Below, piece after piece: positions 44,794 to 56,640 of a stretch of 64,000 nt of DNA. The stretch spans positions 90,124,311-90,188,310 of the forward strand of contig OY282560.1 in the NCBI GenBank assembly GCA_958295665.1, written 5' to 3'. Numbering within the stretch: position 1 is the first letter of the stretch; each line of letters opens with the position of its first letter. This DNA is from Tipula vernalis. Lineage: Eukaryota > Arthropoda > Insecta > Diptera > Tipulidae. Under the pieces are notes generated by a model that saw nothing but the letters and a program-made list of their open reading frames with translations, had not been told where the DNA came from and ran no database searches. The translations under genes and the position numbers were made by a program.

Positions 44794-47450
44794 ACAACAC
44801 AATGAAAATCATGTCATGGAATGCTAATGGTTTGCTCCGGCATCAGCAAGAACTACAAGCAGTCCTCGACATTGAGAATATAGATGTGTGTCTTATTTCG
44901 GAAACACATTTTACTAAGCAATCCTACATAACATTTAAAGGCTATTGCATATATCACACTATTCATCCAGATAATTCAGCCAGAGGAGGAAGTGCAGTCA
45001 TCATTAAAAAAAATATCCAACATTTTGAAGAAGCAAAGTACGGAAAAGACGAAATTCAGGCCACAGTGGTTTATATAAAAACGGAAAACTTTCCTATTGT
45101 TGTGGCAGGATTATACTGTCCACCAAGACATTCAATTAAAAGCAAACAATACTCAGAGTTCTTTAAGCGTCTGGGAAAAAGGTTCATAATAGGTGGTGAC
45201 TTCAATGCGAAGAATACTCACTGGGGTTCTAGATTAACTACCACTAAAGGAAAAGAATTATTGATTGCCATCAAAGAAAATGGATGTGAATCCATTTCAA
45301 CAGGTAAACCAACATATTGGCCAACTGACCCAGGGAAAATACCTGACCTGATCGATTTTTTTATAACCAAAAATATTTCTAATAACTTTATGAAAGTTGA
45401 AGAAAGCCAAGATATGAGCTCAGATCATTCTCCAATAGTCCTAACTCTAAGCGAGTATATCATCCAAAAAGGGAATAATCCAGTATTAACCAACAAATAT
45501 ACGAACTGGGAAAGTTTCAAAGTACACCTGGAACAAAGAATACTTTTGAAAGTTCCTTTAAAAACTATGGATCAACTGGACATAGAAGTAGAAAAGTTCA
45601 TTACAGATATTCAACAATCAGCATGGGAAAGTACTCCAGAAATCAAATCAAGGCTAAAAGGAAATAACTATCCAATAGAAATTAGAAATCTCCTTAGGGA
45701 TAAACGCAAATCCAGAAAAAAATGGCACCAAACTAGAGCTCCACAGGACAAAAAAAGACTAAATAATCTTACTCAACAATTAACAAGAGAAATTCAGAAA
45801 TTAAAAAATGAGTCAGTTAATTTCTACTTAAGTAAGTTAACGAATGATAGTAATACGGATTATTCGCTTTGGAAAGCAACTAAAACTCTGAAAAGGCCAA
45901 TAATGCCGATCCATCCTATCAGGAAAATGGATGGAACATGGGCAAGGAAAAACAAAGAAAAAGCTGAAGGTTTTGCCAATCATCTTGAAAATATATTTCA
46001 ACCTCATGAATGTCAATTACGAGAAATATTGGATGAAAACATAACACAAATTCTCGAAGATGTCACCCCTACATCGACTACTGAAGTAGCAAATGAAATT
46101 AAAAACAATTTAAACTTAAAGAAAGCACCAGGGTTTGACCTGATTACCGGAGAAATAATAAAGCAGCTACCGGGAAAAGCTACGGTAAAGTTAACTAATA
46201 TCATAAACGCCGCATTTAGGTTAAAATATGTACCCAAACATTGGAAAGTGGCTGAGGTCATCATGATTCCCAAACCAGGAAAACCGCCACATCCAATAAC
46301 ATCATATAGGCCTATATCGTTGTTGCCGATAATGTCCAAACTCTTTGAAAAGCTACTATTAAAAAGGCTTAAACTAATAACTGAAAAAAATAATCTAATT
46401 CCGAATCACCAATTTGGTTTTCGCAATGAGCACTCAACTATCGATCAAGTGCATAGAATAACCAATATTATTGAGAAGACTTTAGAAGAGAAAAAAGTTT
46501 GTTCAGCAGTATTCCTTGATGTAGCGCAGGCCTTTGATAAAGTTTGGCACGAAGGATTAATCTACAAACTCAAATTAATCCTACCGAAACAGTACAGCAT
46601 AATACTGGAATCATATATAACGGAAAGATATTTCAGGCTTAAGCAAGAAGATGAATATTCAGAGCTTAAGGGAATAAAAGCAGGAGTTCCACAAGGAAGT
46701 GTACTTGGGCCACTTCTGTATTTACTATACACCCGAGATGTCCCAATCCCACAAAACAACATGATAGCCCCTTTCGCCGATGACACAGCTATCATGGCAG
46801 TAGGTGACAACAACTCAGATACAGCAGAGCAATTACAAAACGCCATAGAGCAAGTACACAATTGGACAAAAAAATGGCGCATAAAACTAAATGAAACTAA
46901 ATCTGTACATGTTGACTTTACGAACAAGAGATTAGTTCATAAACCAGTATATTTAAATAATCAAGAAATACCACATGCAAACACTGCCAAATATCTTGGT
47001 ATGACGTTAGACGCTAAACTTCGCTGGAAAGCTCATGTAAAAAAGAAAAGAGGCGAGTTGGAATTAAAATACAAAAAAATGTATTGGTTACTGGGAAGAA
47101 ACTCTCATTTATCAATCCCTAATAAACTTCTGATTTATAAGCAAATATTGAAGCCTGTTTGGACTTATGGTATACAGCTGTGGGGATGTACCAAGCAGAG
47201 CAACATGGATATTATCCAACGATTCCAAAACAAAGTGCTAAGAAGCATCGTCAACGCACCATGGTTTGTCAGAAATAGCGACATCCACAAAGATCTGGGC
47301 ATAGAACTCATCAAAACCGAAATTATGAAATTTGCTAGAAGTCATGAACAACGGCTACTTCACCATGTCAACATAGAGGCCAACCAGCTACTGGATAATA
47401 CGGATTTAGTTAGAAGGCTCAAAAGAGTAAAGCCTTTTGAGTTAGTGTAA
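44790..47450 (+). CDS. Jockey ORF2: endonuclease-reverse transcriptase (intact)
   Basis: An uninterrupted 886-residue frame, the normal length for Jockey ORF2. Endonuclease (residues ~1-225) has SWNANG, ISETHF (Glu38), GGDFNAKNTHW and SSDHSPI. RT (residues ~480-760) has IPKPGKPPHPITSYRPISLL, HQFGFRNEHST, FLDVAQAFDKVW, AGVPQGSVLGPLL and the catalytic FADD at residues 662-665, followed by TAKYLGMTLD. The C-terminus (VWTYGIQLWGC) is the usual post-RT domain. All visible catalytic residues are present. The product nicks chromosomal DNA and reverse-transcribes element RNA at the nick. It starts in an ATGA overlap with ORF1. Confidence 0.93.
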   Translation: MNNTMKIMSWNANGLLRHQQELQAVLDIENIDVCLISETHFTKQSYITFKGYCIYHTIHPDNSARGGSAVIIKKNIQHFEEAKYGKDEIQATVVYIKTENFPIVVAGLYCPPRHSIKSKQYSEFFKRLGKRFIIGGDFNAKNTHWGSRLTTTKGKELLIAIKENGCESISTGKPTYWPTDPGKIPDLIDFFITKNISNNFMKVEESQDMSSDHSPIVLTLSEYIIQKGNNPVLTNKYTNWESFKVHLEQRILLKVPLKTMDQLDIEVEKFITDIQQSAWESTPEIKSRLKGNNYPIEIRNLLRDKRKSRKKWHQTRAPQDKKRLNNLTQQLTREIQKLKNESVNFYLSKLTNDSNTDYSLWKATKTLKRPIMPIHPIRKMDGTWARKNKEKAEGFANHLENIFQPHECQLREILDENITQILEDVTPTSTTEVANEIKNNLNLKKAPGFDLITGEIIKQLPGKATVKLTNIINAAFRLKYVPKHWKVAEVIMIPKPGKPPHPITSYRPISLLPIMSKLFEKLLLKRLKLITEKNNLIPNHQFGFRNEHSTIDQVHRITNIIEKTLEEKKVCSAVFLDVAQAFDKVWHEGLIYKLKLILPKQYSIILESYITERYFRLKQEDEYSELKGIKAGVPQGSVLGPLLYLLYTRDVPIPQNNMIAPFADDTAIMAVGDNNSDTAEQLQNAIEQVHNWTKKWRIKLNETKSVHVDFTNKRLVHKPVYLNNQEIPHANTAKYLGMTLDAKLRWKAHVKKKRGELELKYKKMYWLLGRNSHLSIPNKLLIYKQILKPVWTYGIQLWGCTKQSNMDIIQRFQNKVLRSIVNAPWFVRNSDIHKDLGIELIKTEIMKFARSHEQRLLHHVNIEANQLLDNTDLVRRLKRVKPFELV

Positions 47451-47644
47451 ATCAGTTAAAATAAATCTTTATCTAGCGCACGACAAAAGCGCGATCAAAT
47501 CATAAATATCAAAACTAAGGAGTACATCGATGGATGAACCCTTAAATTTCAGTAAAATGTAGTAATTTAAGTTAGAATAAAATTGCTTATTAGTCTTAGA
47601 CTAGATTGTAATTAAAAAAGAAATAATAAAACAGAATTATTTTC

Positions 47645-47673
<29 letters not shown>
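47451..47673 (+). other. Jockey 3' UTR and poly(A) tail
   Basis: Several AATAAA-like signals and then 29 A residues (47645-47673), a long clean tail that suggests recent insertion. Confidence 0.85.
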
Positions 47674-47675
<2 letters not shown>

Positions 47676-48650
47676 CAGAACTTAAAACAGCAGGTTTCAT
47701 CCATGTTTCAGATAAAACATATATCGGATAACATGACGACGATAGAAATAATGAAAACTGCGTTGATTTAGTACGCATACCACCAACATTTTGATATTAG
47801 ATTGAGATTGAATTAGGCATTGAATTAAATTCCAAATTCATTCTGTTAGAGCTGAGCGTGGGACTAAAAAATTATTGTTCATTGATTTCCGACGTGAATT
47901 TAAAAATTCTTTAATCCAGACTCCAGAAGGCCACGCCGATGAATCAAGCATTTGGTCAAATTTGCTTACAGGAATACCGATTTTAAATGATACATAATCG
48001 CAAACATCATTACGTCGAAAGCAATATAATACAGGTTTCTCGACTACAAATTTGTTTTTGATAAACATCATGAGATCATCATCAGTAACGTCCTTACATA
48101 AGCGAGAAATAAAAATCCACCGTAGCGGCTCAACGGCACGCAATGTAGAGTTCAAATCACCACTACCAATAAAAATTTTTTTAGGCGAGTCCATATTATT
48201 GTCTAACGATTTAGCAGTTGAAGCCGTTATTATGTTATTATTCTCATTTCTCTTAGATCTTGTAAATATTGGTGTGGCAAATTGCATATCAGTTTGTTTT
48301 GTTGTTTTTTTTTTTTAATTTTACAGACGACGACTGTTGAGATGGTGTTGGTTAACAAACTTTCCACGTTAATATTAATAGCGGCTGATGTTTTATTTAG
48401 CAATGACAAGGACGCTGATATAGCATCGATAGAATTACTCATATGATCATTCGTTTCCTTGAGAATTTTATAAACAACGATACATACACTACATCGCCAT
48501 GAAAAATTAGGAATTATCGAAATGGCATCAAACACAGGTTTTTTAATCCCAGCACATCCAAAATGAATAAGTTTATTACATTCACCAGCACAAGTAAAAA
48601 AGTTTTCAGACACTTTGGCACTACATTCGCTGATGTTGATACAATTGAAA
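47674..48650 (-). pseudogene. CR1-like element A: ORF1 and start of ORF2, interrupted
   Basis: Minus strand from 48650: a PHD-type Cys/His cluster (SENFFTCAGECNKLIHFGC, then WRCSVC), a linker, then the ORF1 domain LRWIFISRLCKDVTDDDLM to SSAWPSGVWIKEFLNS ending at 47838. The next frame (from 47778) begins the ORF2 endonuclease (MRTKSTQFSLFLSSS, VLSETWM) and is cut at 47674 by the Jockey tail. A frameshift lies in ORF1 near 48290. It is clearly related to the ORF1 at 52952-53831. Confidence 0.75.
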
Positions 48651-49250
48651 CATCTACGATCGGATTGAATGACCTATACCGACGTTCATTGATTGATTTG
48701 TGTTTGAATTGATGACACAGGTACAGCTTGTGTTCATCCTTTTGACAGCCCGGCCACATAATATTGATTGTTGATAAATTTCCAATAATTGGTTGCGTTT
48801 TTGTATCAGACAGCTTAAATTTATGGAACGTCTTTACATTTTTTAATGCATACATTTGCCCTTGAAAAAAAAAAACAAATAATATTTTTATGGTCGAAAA
48901 ATAACCGCCTTTGGTTTCGTCTACCAATATCTCACATCTATATCCGTCCAACTTATTATTATAGGGTCTCTCGAATCCACTTCTGAACCCAACGCTTTGA
49001 CACTTCCCAAGATTTCATCGGAATTATCCACAAGTCGTCTCACTGAGCTCGCAGTGGCCGCTTGAACTGATCTTTGATATAAGAATTCACAATTTGTTTA
49101 TTCTTACGATTGTATTACACACGCAGTTTTTCAAACGCCTCATAATAGTTGGCGACAATTATTGGGAGGTATTGATAAGATTGCCCTTTAAATAGCCTCA
49201 AAAATATTGAAATTTTTGGCTCGGCGATAGATTGGAACAGTCGTGAAAAT
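48651..49250 (-). pseudogene. BEL/Pao Gag fragment
   Basis: Minus-strand reading, with stops, gives LFKGQSYQYLPIIVANYYEA, KNKQIVNSYIKDQ, RRLVDNSDEILGSVKALGSE and then PGCQKDEHKLYLCHQFKHKS, colinear with Pao/BEL Gag (relatives: A-NY-A-L, ALK-LG, CPxC-xHxLYxC). It has no long open frame in one piece. Its 3' end abuts the CR1-like element A. Confidence 0.6.
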
Positions 49251-49971
49251 TGAAGCAGTTTTTAGATCATAAAGCATGTAATTTCAATCAAATACAAGTT
49301 TTACAGTTTTAGGTAAACTAGGTACATGACTTGTGATGCATTTAGTGTTTACGTAACGTTTAAGTAAGTCTTTAGGTAAATATTAACCGCCTCCATAATC
49401 TCATCTTTACGCAATTTTTCCGCAAACCCATGAACTCGTTTTAGAACCTTTGACATCCTGATGGTTAAATTCTACAAGATATGTTATACGATAACTTCAC
49501 ATTCAATATGTTAAACACAAAAGTATTTCAAACATCTTACAACACTCGATTCTCTTCGTTATCCCTTATAGTTTGTAAATTTGTTCAGCAAAGTACCCTG
49601 TTAGATTTACTTGTTTGAATCACGGTAAGCACATGTAATATGACCTTCAAGCAACCGTATTCTGATCAATCATGCCACTTCACTTAACTGTTTTTTCTTT
49701 TACACGTTCCAGTTTTCAGCTTTCTTAATAACCGTTATTTACACTGTTTCGAGCAACAAAGCTCTGCTACCGTGTCCGGGACTGAATTAAATTAACCCGA
49801 AAAAAACAAACAGCACTTGTCATTTGCACAACAAATATTGGAATAATTTCCACCACAGCAAGTTATTTGTATTTATATGTATACGAATTTGCTTCATGTT
49901 ATTGAATTCTTAAGACTTCTACGAGAAAGAAATGCTGGCTCATTTCATTGTTAACACAAATAAATGTATGA
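49251..49971. other. AT-rich non-coding; possible BEL leader
   Basis: No frame was recognised. It lies upstream, in the minus sense, of the BEL Gag remnant. Confidence 0.35.
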
Positions 49972-49998
49972 AATTTATTTATTTATTTATTTATTTAC
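49972..49998 (-). repeat. TAAA-type microsatellite tail
   Basis: About six ATTT units on the plus strand; on the minus strand this is the simple-repeat 3' tail of the CR1-like element. Confidence 0.8.
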
Positions 49999-50112
49999 AT
50001 CTATTCTACAATTAATAACTTAATGAATAGTGAAAAAAAAGAATTATTTTAGATTAAAAAGAAATAAAAAGAATACTAACAATACGGAACATTACCTGAA
50101 AAAATGAAAACT

Positions 50113-51496
50113 TTAAAAACGTAAAATGAGATTAAAAATTGCAATTACTAATTGCCTTCCGAAAATACACTCTGGATCTCTCAAAATGAAATAAATGGTA
50201 AAATTCATTAAAAATTCTAGCCATTGACTTATGGTTGGTTCATTGGAACCATAATTCGTTCTATGAAAGTCAACAAACAAAAATTTCCTTGGACACAAGC
50301 TTCTGGTAGATACATAAATGCTCCAAGCAGAAATGAGTTCAAGACACTTAATGTGGCCACTAAGAGAATCACTAACAAACAAGGTAGAGGCAATTTATCG
50401 CCGTTTAACCAACGTATCAATGTGAAGGCACTCACACCGAATCACATACGATGGGAGACTGCGCACCTGTTCCCACATAGGTAGATTACGATCAGATAAA
50501 TGACCAAGCTTCCTGGCCTTATAGATAGTAAAACGTTTCTGAATAGATTCCAATCTTGCAATATTCACATCATGATGAGGATACTATAGCATATTCAAGG
50601 TGAGATCTTACTAAAGAAGTATATAAACTAACACACGAAAATGCATCCATAAAATCCTTTGTCATTCTAAAAATAAAACCTAACATAGAATTGGCCTTTA
50701 ATATTATTTTGTCAACATTTGAAGTTACTCTACAAAGTAGATCTCCATCAAAATATAATTGACAATATTTGGATTGAGTGATCTGAAAAACGACATCACC
50801 TTACACTTCTGTACATTGATGAACAATTTATTCTTAGAGCACCAACTAGACAATATATTAATTTCAGATTGCAAAACCTCAGCATCACTTACAGATTGAA
50901 CATGCATGAAAATCTTCAAATCATCAGCAAATAATAAACATATCATTCACGAACAAAAGAAATATAATTGGGGCTAAATGGGATCCCTGAGGGACTCCTG
51001 AATGACAATAGATATAATCTGACTTAACATCATTCAATAGAACTTACTGCTTCCTACCAACTAGATAAGAAGAAATACATTTAAGAAAATTTGGATCAAG
51101 ACCAATAACCGAAAGTTTTTCAATAATAATTTTATGGTCGATTGAATCAAAAGCTTTAGCAAAATCAAAGTAAATTGAATCAACTTGGGCGCCTTTAGAT
51201 TCAAGTGACTTAATAGTGAATTTAGTAAATTGCAACAGATTGGTAGTCGTATATTTTCCACTGGTGAAACCATTCTGGAAACAAGAAGTAACCTCTTTAG
51301 TATGGAAATCAATTAATTCGAAAAGTTTTTGTATAGACGAAAGAACTGAAATACCACGATAATTTGATATATCAGAACGGTTACCCTTTTTGTAAATTGG
51401 AGCAATGTGAGAAATTTTCCAAGCTGTAGGAAATTGTCCAGAAATTAATGATTGGTTAAAAAGATAACATAATGGAGTTACAATATATGAGCTCAC
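50113..51496 (-). pseudogene. CR1-like reverse transcriptase
   Basis: From 51496: TAWKISHIAPIYKKGNRSDI, NYRGISVLSSIQKLFE, QNGFTSGKYTTTNLLQF, IYFDFAKAFDSIDH. Then, past a stop near 51044, HSGVPQGSHLAP and the catalytic LLFADDLKIF at 50946-50920, followed by ILKANSMLGFIFRMTKDFMD and LVRSHLEYA. 50440-50113 holds the C-terminal part (FVDFHRTNYGSNEP). Catalytic FADD is intact but the frame is broken several times. Confidence 0.8.
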
Positions 51497-51559
51497 ACAT
51501 TTAATTATTGACGAAGGTATCCCATCAGGCCCACATCCATCATTAAAATCTGACAGATA

Positions 51560-52910
51560 TTAATAAATGTTATCTTCAGTTATTGTTAGGCACGGAATGT
51601 TAAATTGGCAATTACTAACAGTAGGGTCGCTAACAAAGGACCCGTAATTAACTTTATACACCGATTGAAAGAAACTAGCAAAACCCTCGCAGATTTCAGG
51701 AACCGTGCTCAGTTTACCTCCATTAAAGATCATTACCGATGGAAAGCCAGTTGTATTACGTTTTTCGTTAACAAACTTCCAAAATGTTTTAGGGTTTTGT
51801 TTGATATTAGTTTCAATCACACTTATATACAGACAATATTTAGAATGAAATACAGATTTAAATTGTTCACGTAGATCAACAAATTTGGATTTATTCAGTT
51901 GACAATAATTATTGGATCTGAATCTATAGTAAGCTCTATTTTTACGGTTACGTAAGTTGATCAAATCAGAATCAAACCATGGTGGGTAATTATAGTTAAG
52001 TTTTTTCCTCAAAGGTACGAATTTATCAAAAGCAACAAATAGTAAGTCATTAAAATTTTTTACATTTTCATTAACATCATTAGCTCGAAAAAAATCATCC
52101 CAACAAATGCAACGGAGATATTCAGAGAGACCAGGTGTGTCGCATTCCTTAAAATCATAAAACGAATCATCAAAAGAAAAAACCCGACATTTATCATCTC
52201 GATTACCAACATGAAATATAATCTCGAGGGAATTATGATGAATATCATTTTCCTTGAAAGATGTCAAAGACTCATGAACTGACAAATATAACGTATTATT
52301 AACAAAAATTAAATCTAAAAACGAATTGTTATCATTGCAAAATAAATTAACTTGTTTGAGATTGAAACTGAACAGTGCATCCACCACCGCTGCATCATTT
52401 GCAGATAGAATATCCGAAGGGAGTAACCCCAAAGACTCAGTTTCACTATCAACCAAACAATGAATATTACTTAAATTAAAATCACCTAATACAACTAAAG
52501 TATCATTATAATTAATTATATTAACCAATTCACATATACAATCTACATGACTCAAATAAACATCAGTAGGTGAGCTAGGTGGTATAAAAATTATTACAAA
52601 TTAAAACTTTGACACATAAAAATTCAATAGAGCCGCATCCAGGTACTACAACCAGCTCACTTTGCATAGATGGATGGGCTGCAAACAGCACACCACCTCC
52701 ACTTTTTTTAGTGCTGTTAAAAATAGATCTATCACATCTATAAACGACAAAGTCATCAGAAAAGAACTCTTTATTAAAGATCCCCTCATGAAATCCAGTT
52801 TCCACAAGAGCAAAAAATTGAAAATCCGTTGAATAAAAGAAATTCAAAAATTCAGCTGACTTAGACGACATACGCCCAACATTACGATAAAATAATCTCG
52901 GAGACGTCAA
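51560..52910 (-). pseudogene. CR1-like endonuclease and linker
   Basis: Two minus frames: 52910-52575 (LFYRNVGRMSSKSAEF, ALVETGFHEGI with catalytic Glu, GGGVLFAAHPS) and 52555-51560 (LVVLGDFNLSNIHCL with Asp/Asn, FLDLIFVN). The usual SDH is replaced by DIHHNSLE. The linker before RT (PPWFDSDLINLRNRKNRAYY) is well preserved. One frameshift near 52570 separates the pieces. Confidence 0.8.
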
Positions 52911-52951
52911 ATTATAACGATTAGTTTGTTTATCAAAACGACTGGCATCAG

Positions 52952-53831
52952 TTAAAGAGTTGGTTGGTTTCGTTGCAGAACGGGAAAATTCGATTTATTG
53001 GTTCGTCCCTTTTTAAAAATTACAAATTCTTTAATTAATGACCCAGCAGGACAAGAAGTAGGTTGTAATAAATTCTCAAAATCAGTAACGTCCACATATA
53101 ATTTAAATGACGAAAAATTACGGTCTGCATCATTAATCCGTCGAGATATAATACGCTGGCAGTTTACATCCTCAATGTTAAATTTATCTTTAAGATAATC
53201 CAAAATTACAGCTTCAGAAACATCTTTATGGAGTCGAGAAACAAATAAAGTTTTACGTGGCTTCACAACCTGGAGCGATGAGACCACATCACCAGTGCCA
53301 ATAATAATTGGTCGCTCAGAATGAGGTTTGATATGATGTGCAGCCCCACTATTATGAGCATGATGAGAAGCTTGAAACGACAGTGGCGATTTAGTATTAT
53401 TCTTCGATTGATCCCGATCAATCATGATTGAGTTTGCAGATGACTTAAACACTTGACCATCAACATCACTAGCATCGATTAACGTTTGATGACCAGAACC
53501 GCAATCAGGAATATGGTGAGATTTGTTCAAAATCTCAGTAATCAGTTTGTTAATAGCGGTCACATCCACTTCAATTTTCTTTATAACTAAGGCCCCTGCA
53601 GCTCTATCAGCAGCCAGATCAACCTTTTGCCACAATTTCGAGATGTTGTGATTAATAATCCAATCATTACAGCCATTACAGAAATAACAAATATTCAAAA
53701 AAAATTTTTATGGAATTATTGGCGGTTCGATCAATACCGGTACACTCCAAGTGGAATTGTTTACCACAAAAACTGCAGGGAACTATATCCACAAAAGTAG
53801 ATCCAAAGGATTTAGTATACAGCTGTTGCAT
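52952..53831 (-). pseudogene. CR1-like ORF1 with PHD-type finger
   Basis: ATG at 53831. The N-terminus has CSFCGKQFHLECTGID and, after a frameshift near 53700, ICYFCNGCNDWI, together a C4HC3 PHD-like zinc cluster. The 53698-52952 frame adds a linker and the conserved domain KTLFVSRLHKDVSEAVILDY to TSCPAGSLIKEFVIFK, shared with element A (47838-48287). PHD-type ORF1s are known in CR1-like elements; the finger is thought to help chromatin or RNA contact. Confidence 0.75.
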
Positions 53832-54657
53832 GACATTATGTAACCGGAGAATTATAATTTGAAAGTTTATTATATGATGTGTATTAAAACAGATATAATT
53901 TGACAGTTATTTAATATTAAGTATAACGATTAATGATTTATTAGTATGAAAGGCAGCACTGTAACAAAAACATGTAATATAACAACGCTTAATGTAATAC
54001 AGTTACAATAAAACGTATCACATCCGCAGAAATAGGAAATTGGCCTAAAATCCTCTACGACGAATATATGTATAAATCACCAATTGAGCCATTCACATTA
54101 TTGAACAATTTCCGAATGTTTACGGTACTCTCACAATAAGACTCATTAACGCACAATTACGCAATTTAATTCGACAATAAAAATTGTGGTCAAAGAATTA
54201 AAATTACGTCCTGATTGAAAAATGCATCTTCATATCAGCGATAATCTTTGAAATAAAAAGCAAAGGCGACTACGTCAACCACAATGAAATTATTTTATTT
54301 ACACAAATTATTTTGTTTGTTTTTAGAACTAAAAAATATTTATCACAGGTTGTTCCTTAAAAAAGAGCTAATATTATGTAGTAAAGTTTTTAGTCGTTTT
54401 CTTTTATATTTCAAAAGACACGTCAAAACACGTTTTTTTATTATTTAATATTTATTTATTTTTATTTCTTCTTTTCTTCAATACATGTCCGTTCGCTTTT
54501 CGTATCTTTTTTCTATATATCTCGACTCTCCCACGAGAGCCCTCTACGTTTCGTTTCTATGCATTAATATAAAAATAGTGACATCTATATTGAAATTATA
54601 ATAAGCTTTTACATAAAGTTCGTTAATAACAATTTTTAAAAATTCAAAATTTTGTTA
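53832..54657. other. AT-rich non-coding; possible LTR of gypsy 3
   Basis: A TGT start just beyond the gypsy 3 stop (minus strand, near 54635), a TATA-like sequence near 54517 and AATAAA-like runs near 54460 resemble an LTR, but no partner copy exists in the window. Confidence 0.35.
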
Positions 54658-56640
54658 CTACAATTCGGCTTCTCCTGACTCTACAATCGACTCTGATTGT
54701 CCGTGATCGTAAAGTTTCATGTTAAATGCCGCGTAAATACTTTTAAAACCCCGACGTGACATCGGTGACTTAGGTATATTCTCGATGACGTACCTATCTC
54801 CAGGAAGAACTCTAGCAACGAGGAACGGTCCTTTATATTTAGGCAACAATTTGTGATTGATACCGGGCTCTGTCTGTCACGACGTTCTTAACCAGAACAA
54901 AATCGCCTACTTTATAGCGTTGGGCGGAAACACGCTTTTTATCAAAATATTGTTTATTTTTGATTTGAGATTATGTTTTTCTTAATTTCGACACGTAAGT
55001 CATTCATATTGTATTCCATTTTATTTTCATTCCTAGATTGAACAAATTCCTCAAGTTCGTCGTTCGTTTTTCTCTGATTTACACCAAATAGTGTAGTCGC
55101 TGGAGTAGTTTTCAGTGACCGGTTCAATGTATTGTTAGTCACGAATTCAACAGTACCAAGTTCCATTGTTTGTGTTTACTTTCCTCCGTAAATTTCGCTA
55201 TTATAGGAATTATCGTTCGGTTGTATCTCTCAGCTGGTCCGTTACTCTGAGGAGAATAAGCCGCTGTGCATACATGAAGAATATTCTGACTTTTCAAAAA
55301 TTTTATAAATTCTTTAGATCTCAAACTAGTTCCACGGTCCGTTACGATTCTCTTAGGTGCACTAAGCTGATTAAAATAACTTTGTAATTTGTTTATCACT
55401 TCTCGTGAATTTGTTGTTTTTGTTGGAAATATCCTCATAAATTTCGTAAAACCATCTACGATTATTAAAATGTATTTATTATGCCGTTTAGACTCGGAAA
55501 AGGACCCGAGATGATCTACATGGATCGTATGGAATGGCTCCATAAATTCTCTTTCTCATATAAATTAAGGAATCCTTCCTTTTTACCACCTTTTGGTTCG
55601 TAAACTAGACAACTAAGATAAGACTTATTTCGTGGTACTTCCGTATAATCTAATTTTCAATCTTTCCAGGGACAAAAAAGAGTAATTTGTTATCGTTAGA
55701 TTTTCGATATACAAGACCATCTTTTAGCGCAAAAAGTGATGAATCGCCGTTCTTATGCAACTCGTCAAGAAGTTCGCTAATATTTTTATCGTTCGATTGA
55801 TAGATTGCCAGTCGCTGTGATAGGGAACATTCGCTCAAAATTAGCACGGTAGGGACGCGACTCAAAACATCTAAATTACACATTTGATGATTTGATCGAT
55901 GTACAATTTCGTACTCGGTAATTCTCAAGAAATATGGCCCAACGCATTATTCGCGAATTTGGACTTCTTTTATCAAGTGTTAGTTTGACTGCGTCACAGT
56001 CAGTGACAATTTTGAATTTCACACCGTGTAGGTATACGGGATAACGTTTAACGGCTTAGATTATTGCAAGGGTCTTAAGCTCATAGGAATGATATCTCGA
56101 TTCGACGTCTGATGTTCTCTTGCTAAACTTTGGATTGTAAATGCAAAGAGTAGGACCTTTAGCCAATTTGCTCTTAAGAGATTCGAATGCCGTAAACTCT
56201 TTGACGTCGATTTTAAATTGTATATCTTTCTTCACTAGATCTGTCAATGGTTTCGCTGTAGTTGAAAAGTTCGGAACAAATCGTCTAAAAAAACTCGTAA
56301 GGCCAATAAAACGTCGTAGTTCGTGAATGTTCTGAGGTATTGGATAATCTGTTATTGCTGTTACGTGACGTTTGCTGGGGCGTATCTCATTATGTGAAAC
56401 GTCGTATCCCAGACACTCGATTTTATTTTTCAAAAATTTACACAATGACAGTTGAACTTCCAAACAATTTGTATGGATTAAATCCAGTACTTCTCCCAAA
56501 ATTTGAAAGTGTCGTTCAACGCTATCTGTGGCTATCAATATATCGTCTATATATGTAGATCATTACTTCTCCGCTTAAAATCAGATTATGAAATATTATC
56601 GTCACAAATCTTTGAAAACCCGCGGGAATTACGTTTTGCA
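54658..56640 (-). mobile_element. Ty3/gypsy element 3, truncated Pol
   Basis: Minus strand from 56640: RT second half (GFQRFVTIIFHNLI; catalytic Asp pair disrupted by a 4-base insertion of TA repeats at ~56550), CLGYDVSHNEIRPSKRHV and RRFIGLTSFFRRFVPNFS, RNase H remnants, NHQMCNLDVLSRVP, then integrase 55543-54954 with HVDHLGSF (Asp), IVTDRGTSLRS (Asp) and SNGPAERYNRT (Glu), and the C-terminal KYKGPFLVARVLPGDRYVIE (54849-54658). Several frameshifts occur. The 5' half is absent and is replaced by a BEL remnant. Confidence 0.8.

Larger units (their letters stand above)
42905..47673 (+). mobile_element. Jockey-clade non-LTR retrotransposon, nearly intact
   Basis: 5' UTR (~42905-43073), ORF1 (43074-44793, one frameshift), ORF2 (44790-47450, intact), 3' UTR and a 29-base A run (47645-47673). 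There is no RNase H, as in Jockey itself. The 5' boundary is approximate and no target duplication was found. It landed inside the endonuclease region of a minus-strand CR1-like element, whose reading resumes right after the A run. Confidence 0.85.
49972..53831 (-). mobile_element. CR1-like non-LTR retrotransposon, full-length but decayed
   Basis: On the minus strand: ORF1 (53831-52952), ORF2 endonuclease (52910-51560), RT (51496-50480), C-terminal domain (50440-50113), 3' UTR and a terminal ATTT-type microsatellite (49972-49998), which is the 3' end expected of CR1/L2-type elements. Frameshifts divide both ORFs. Confidence 0.8.

Noticed and set aside
53832..54657. Confident LTR for gypsy 3
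   Set aside because: TATA-like and poly(A)-like motifs exist but no second copy, primer site or clear ends can be shown.
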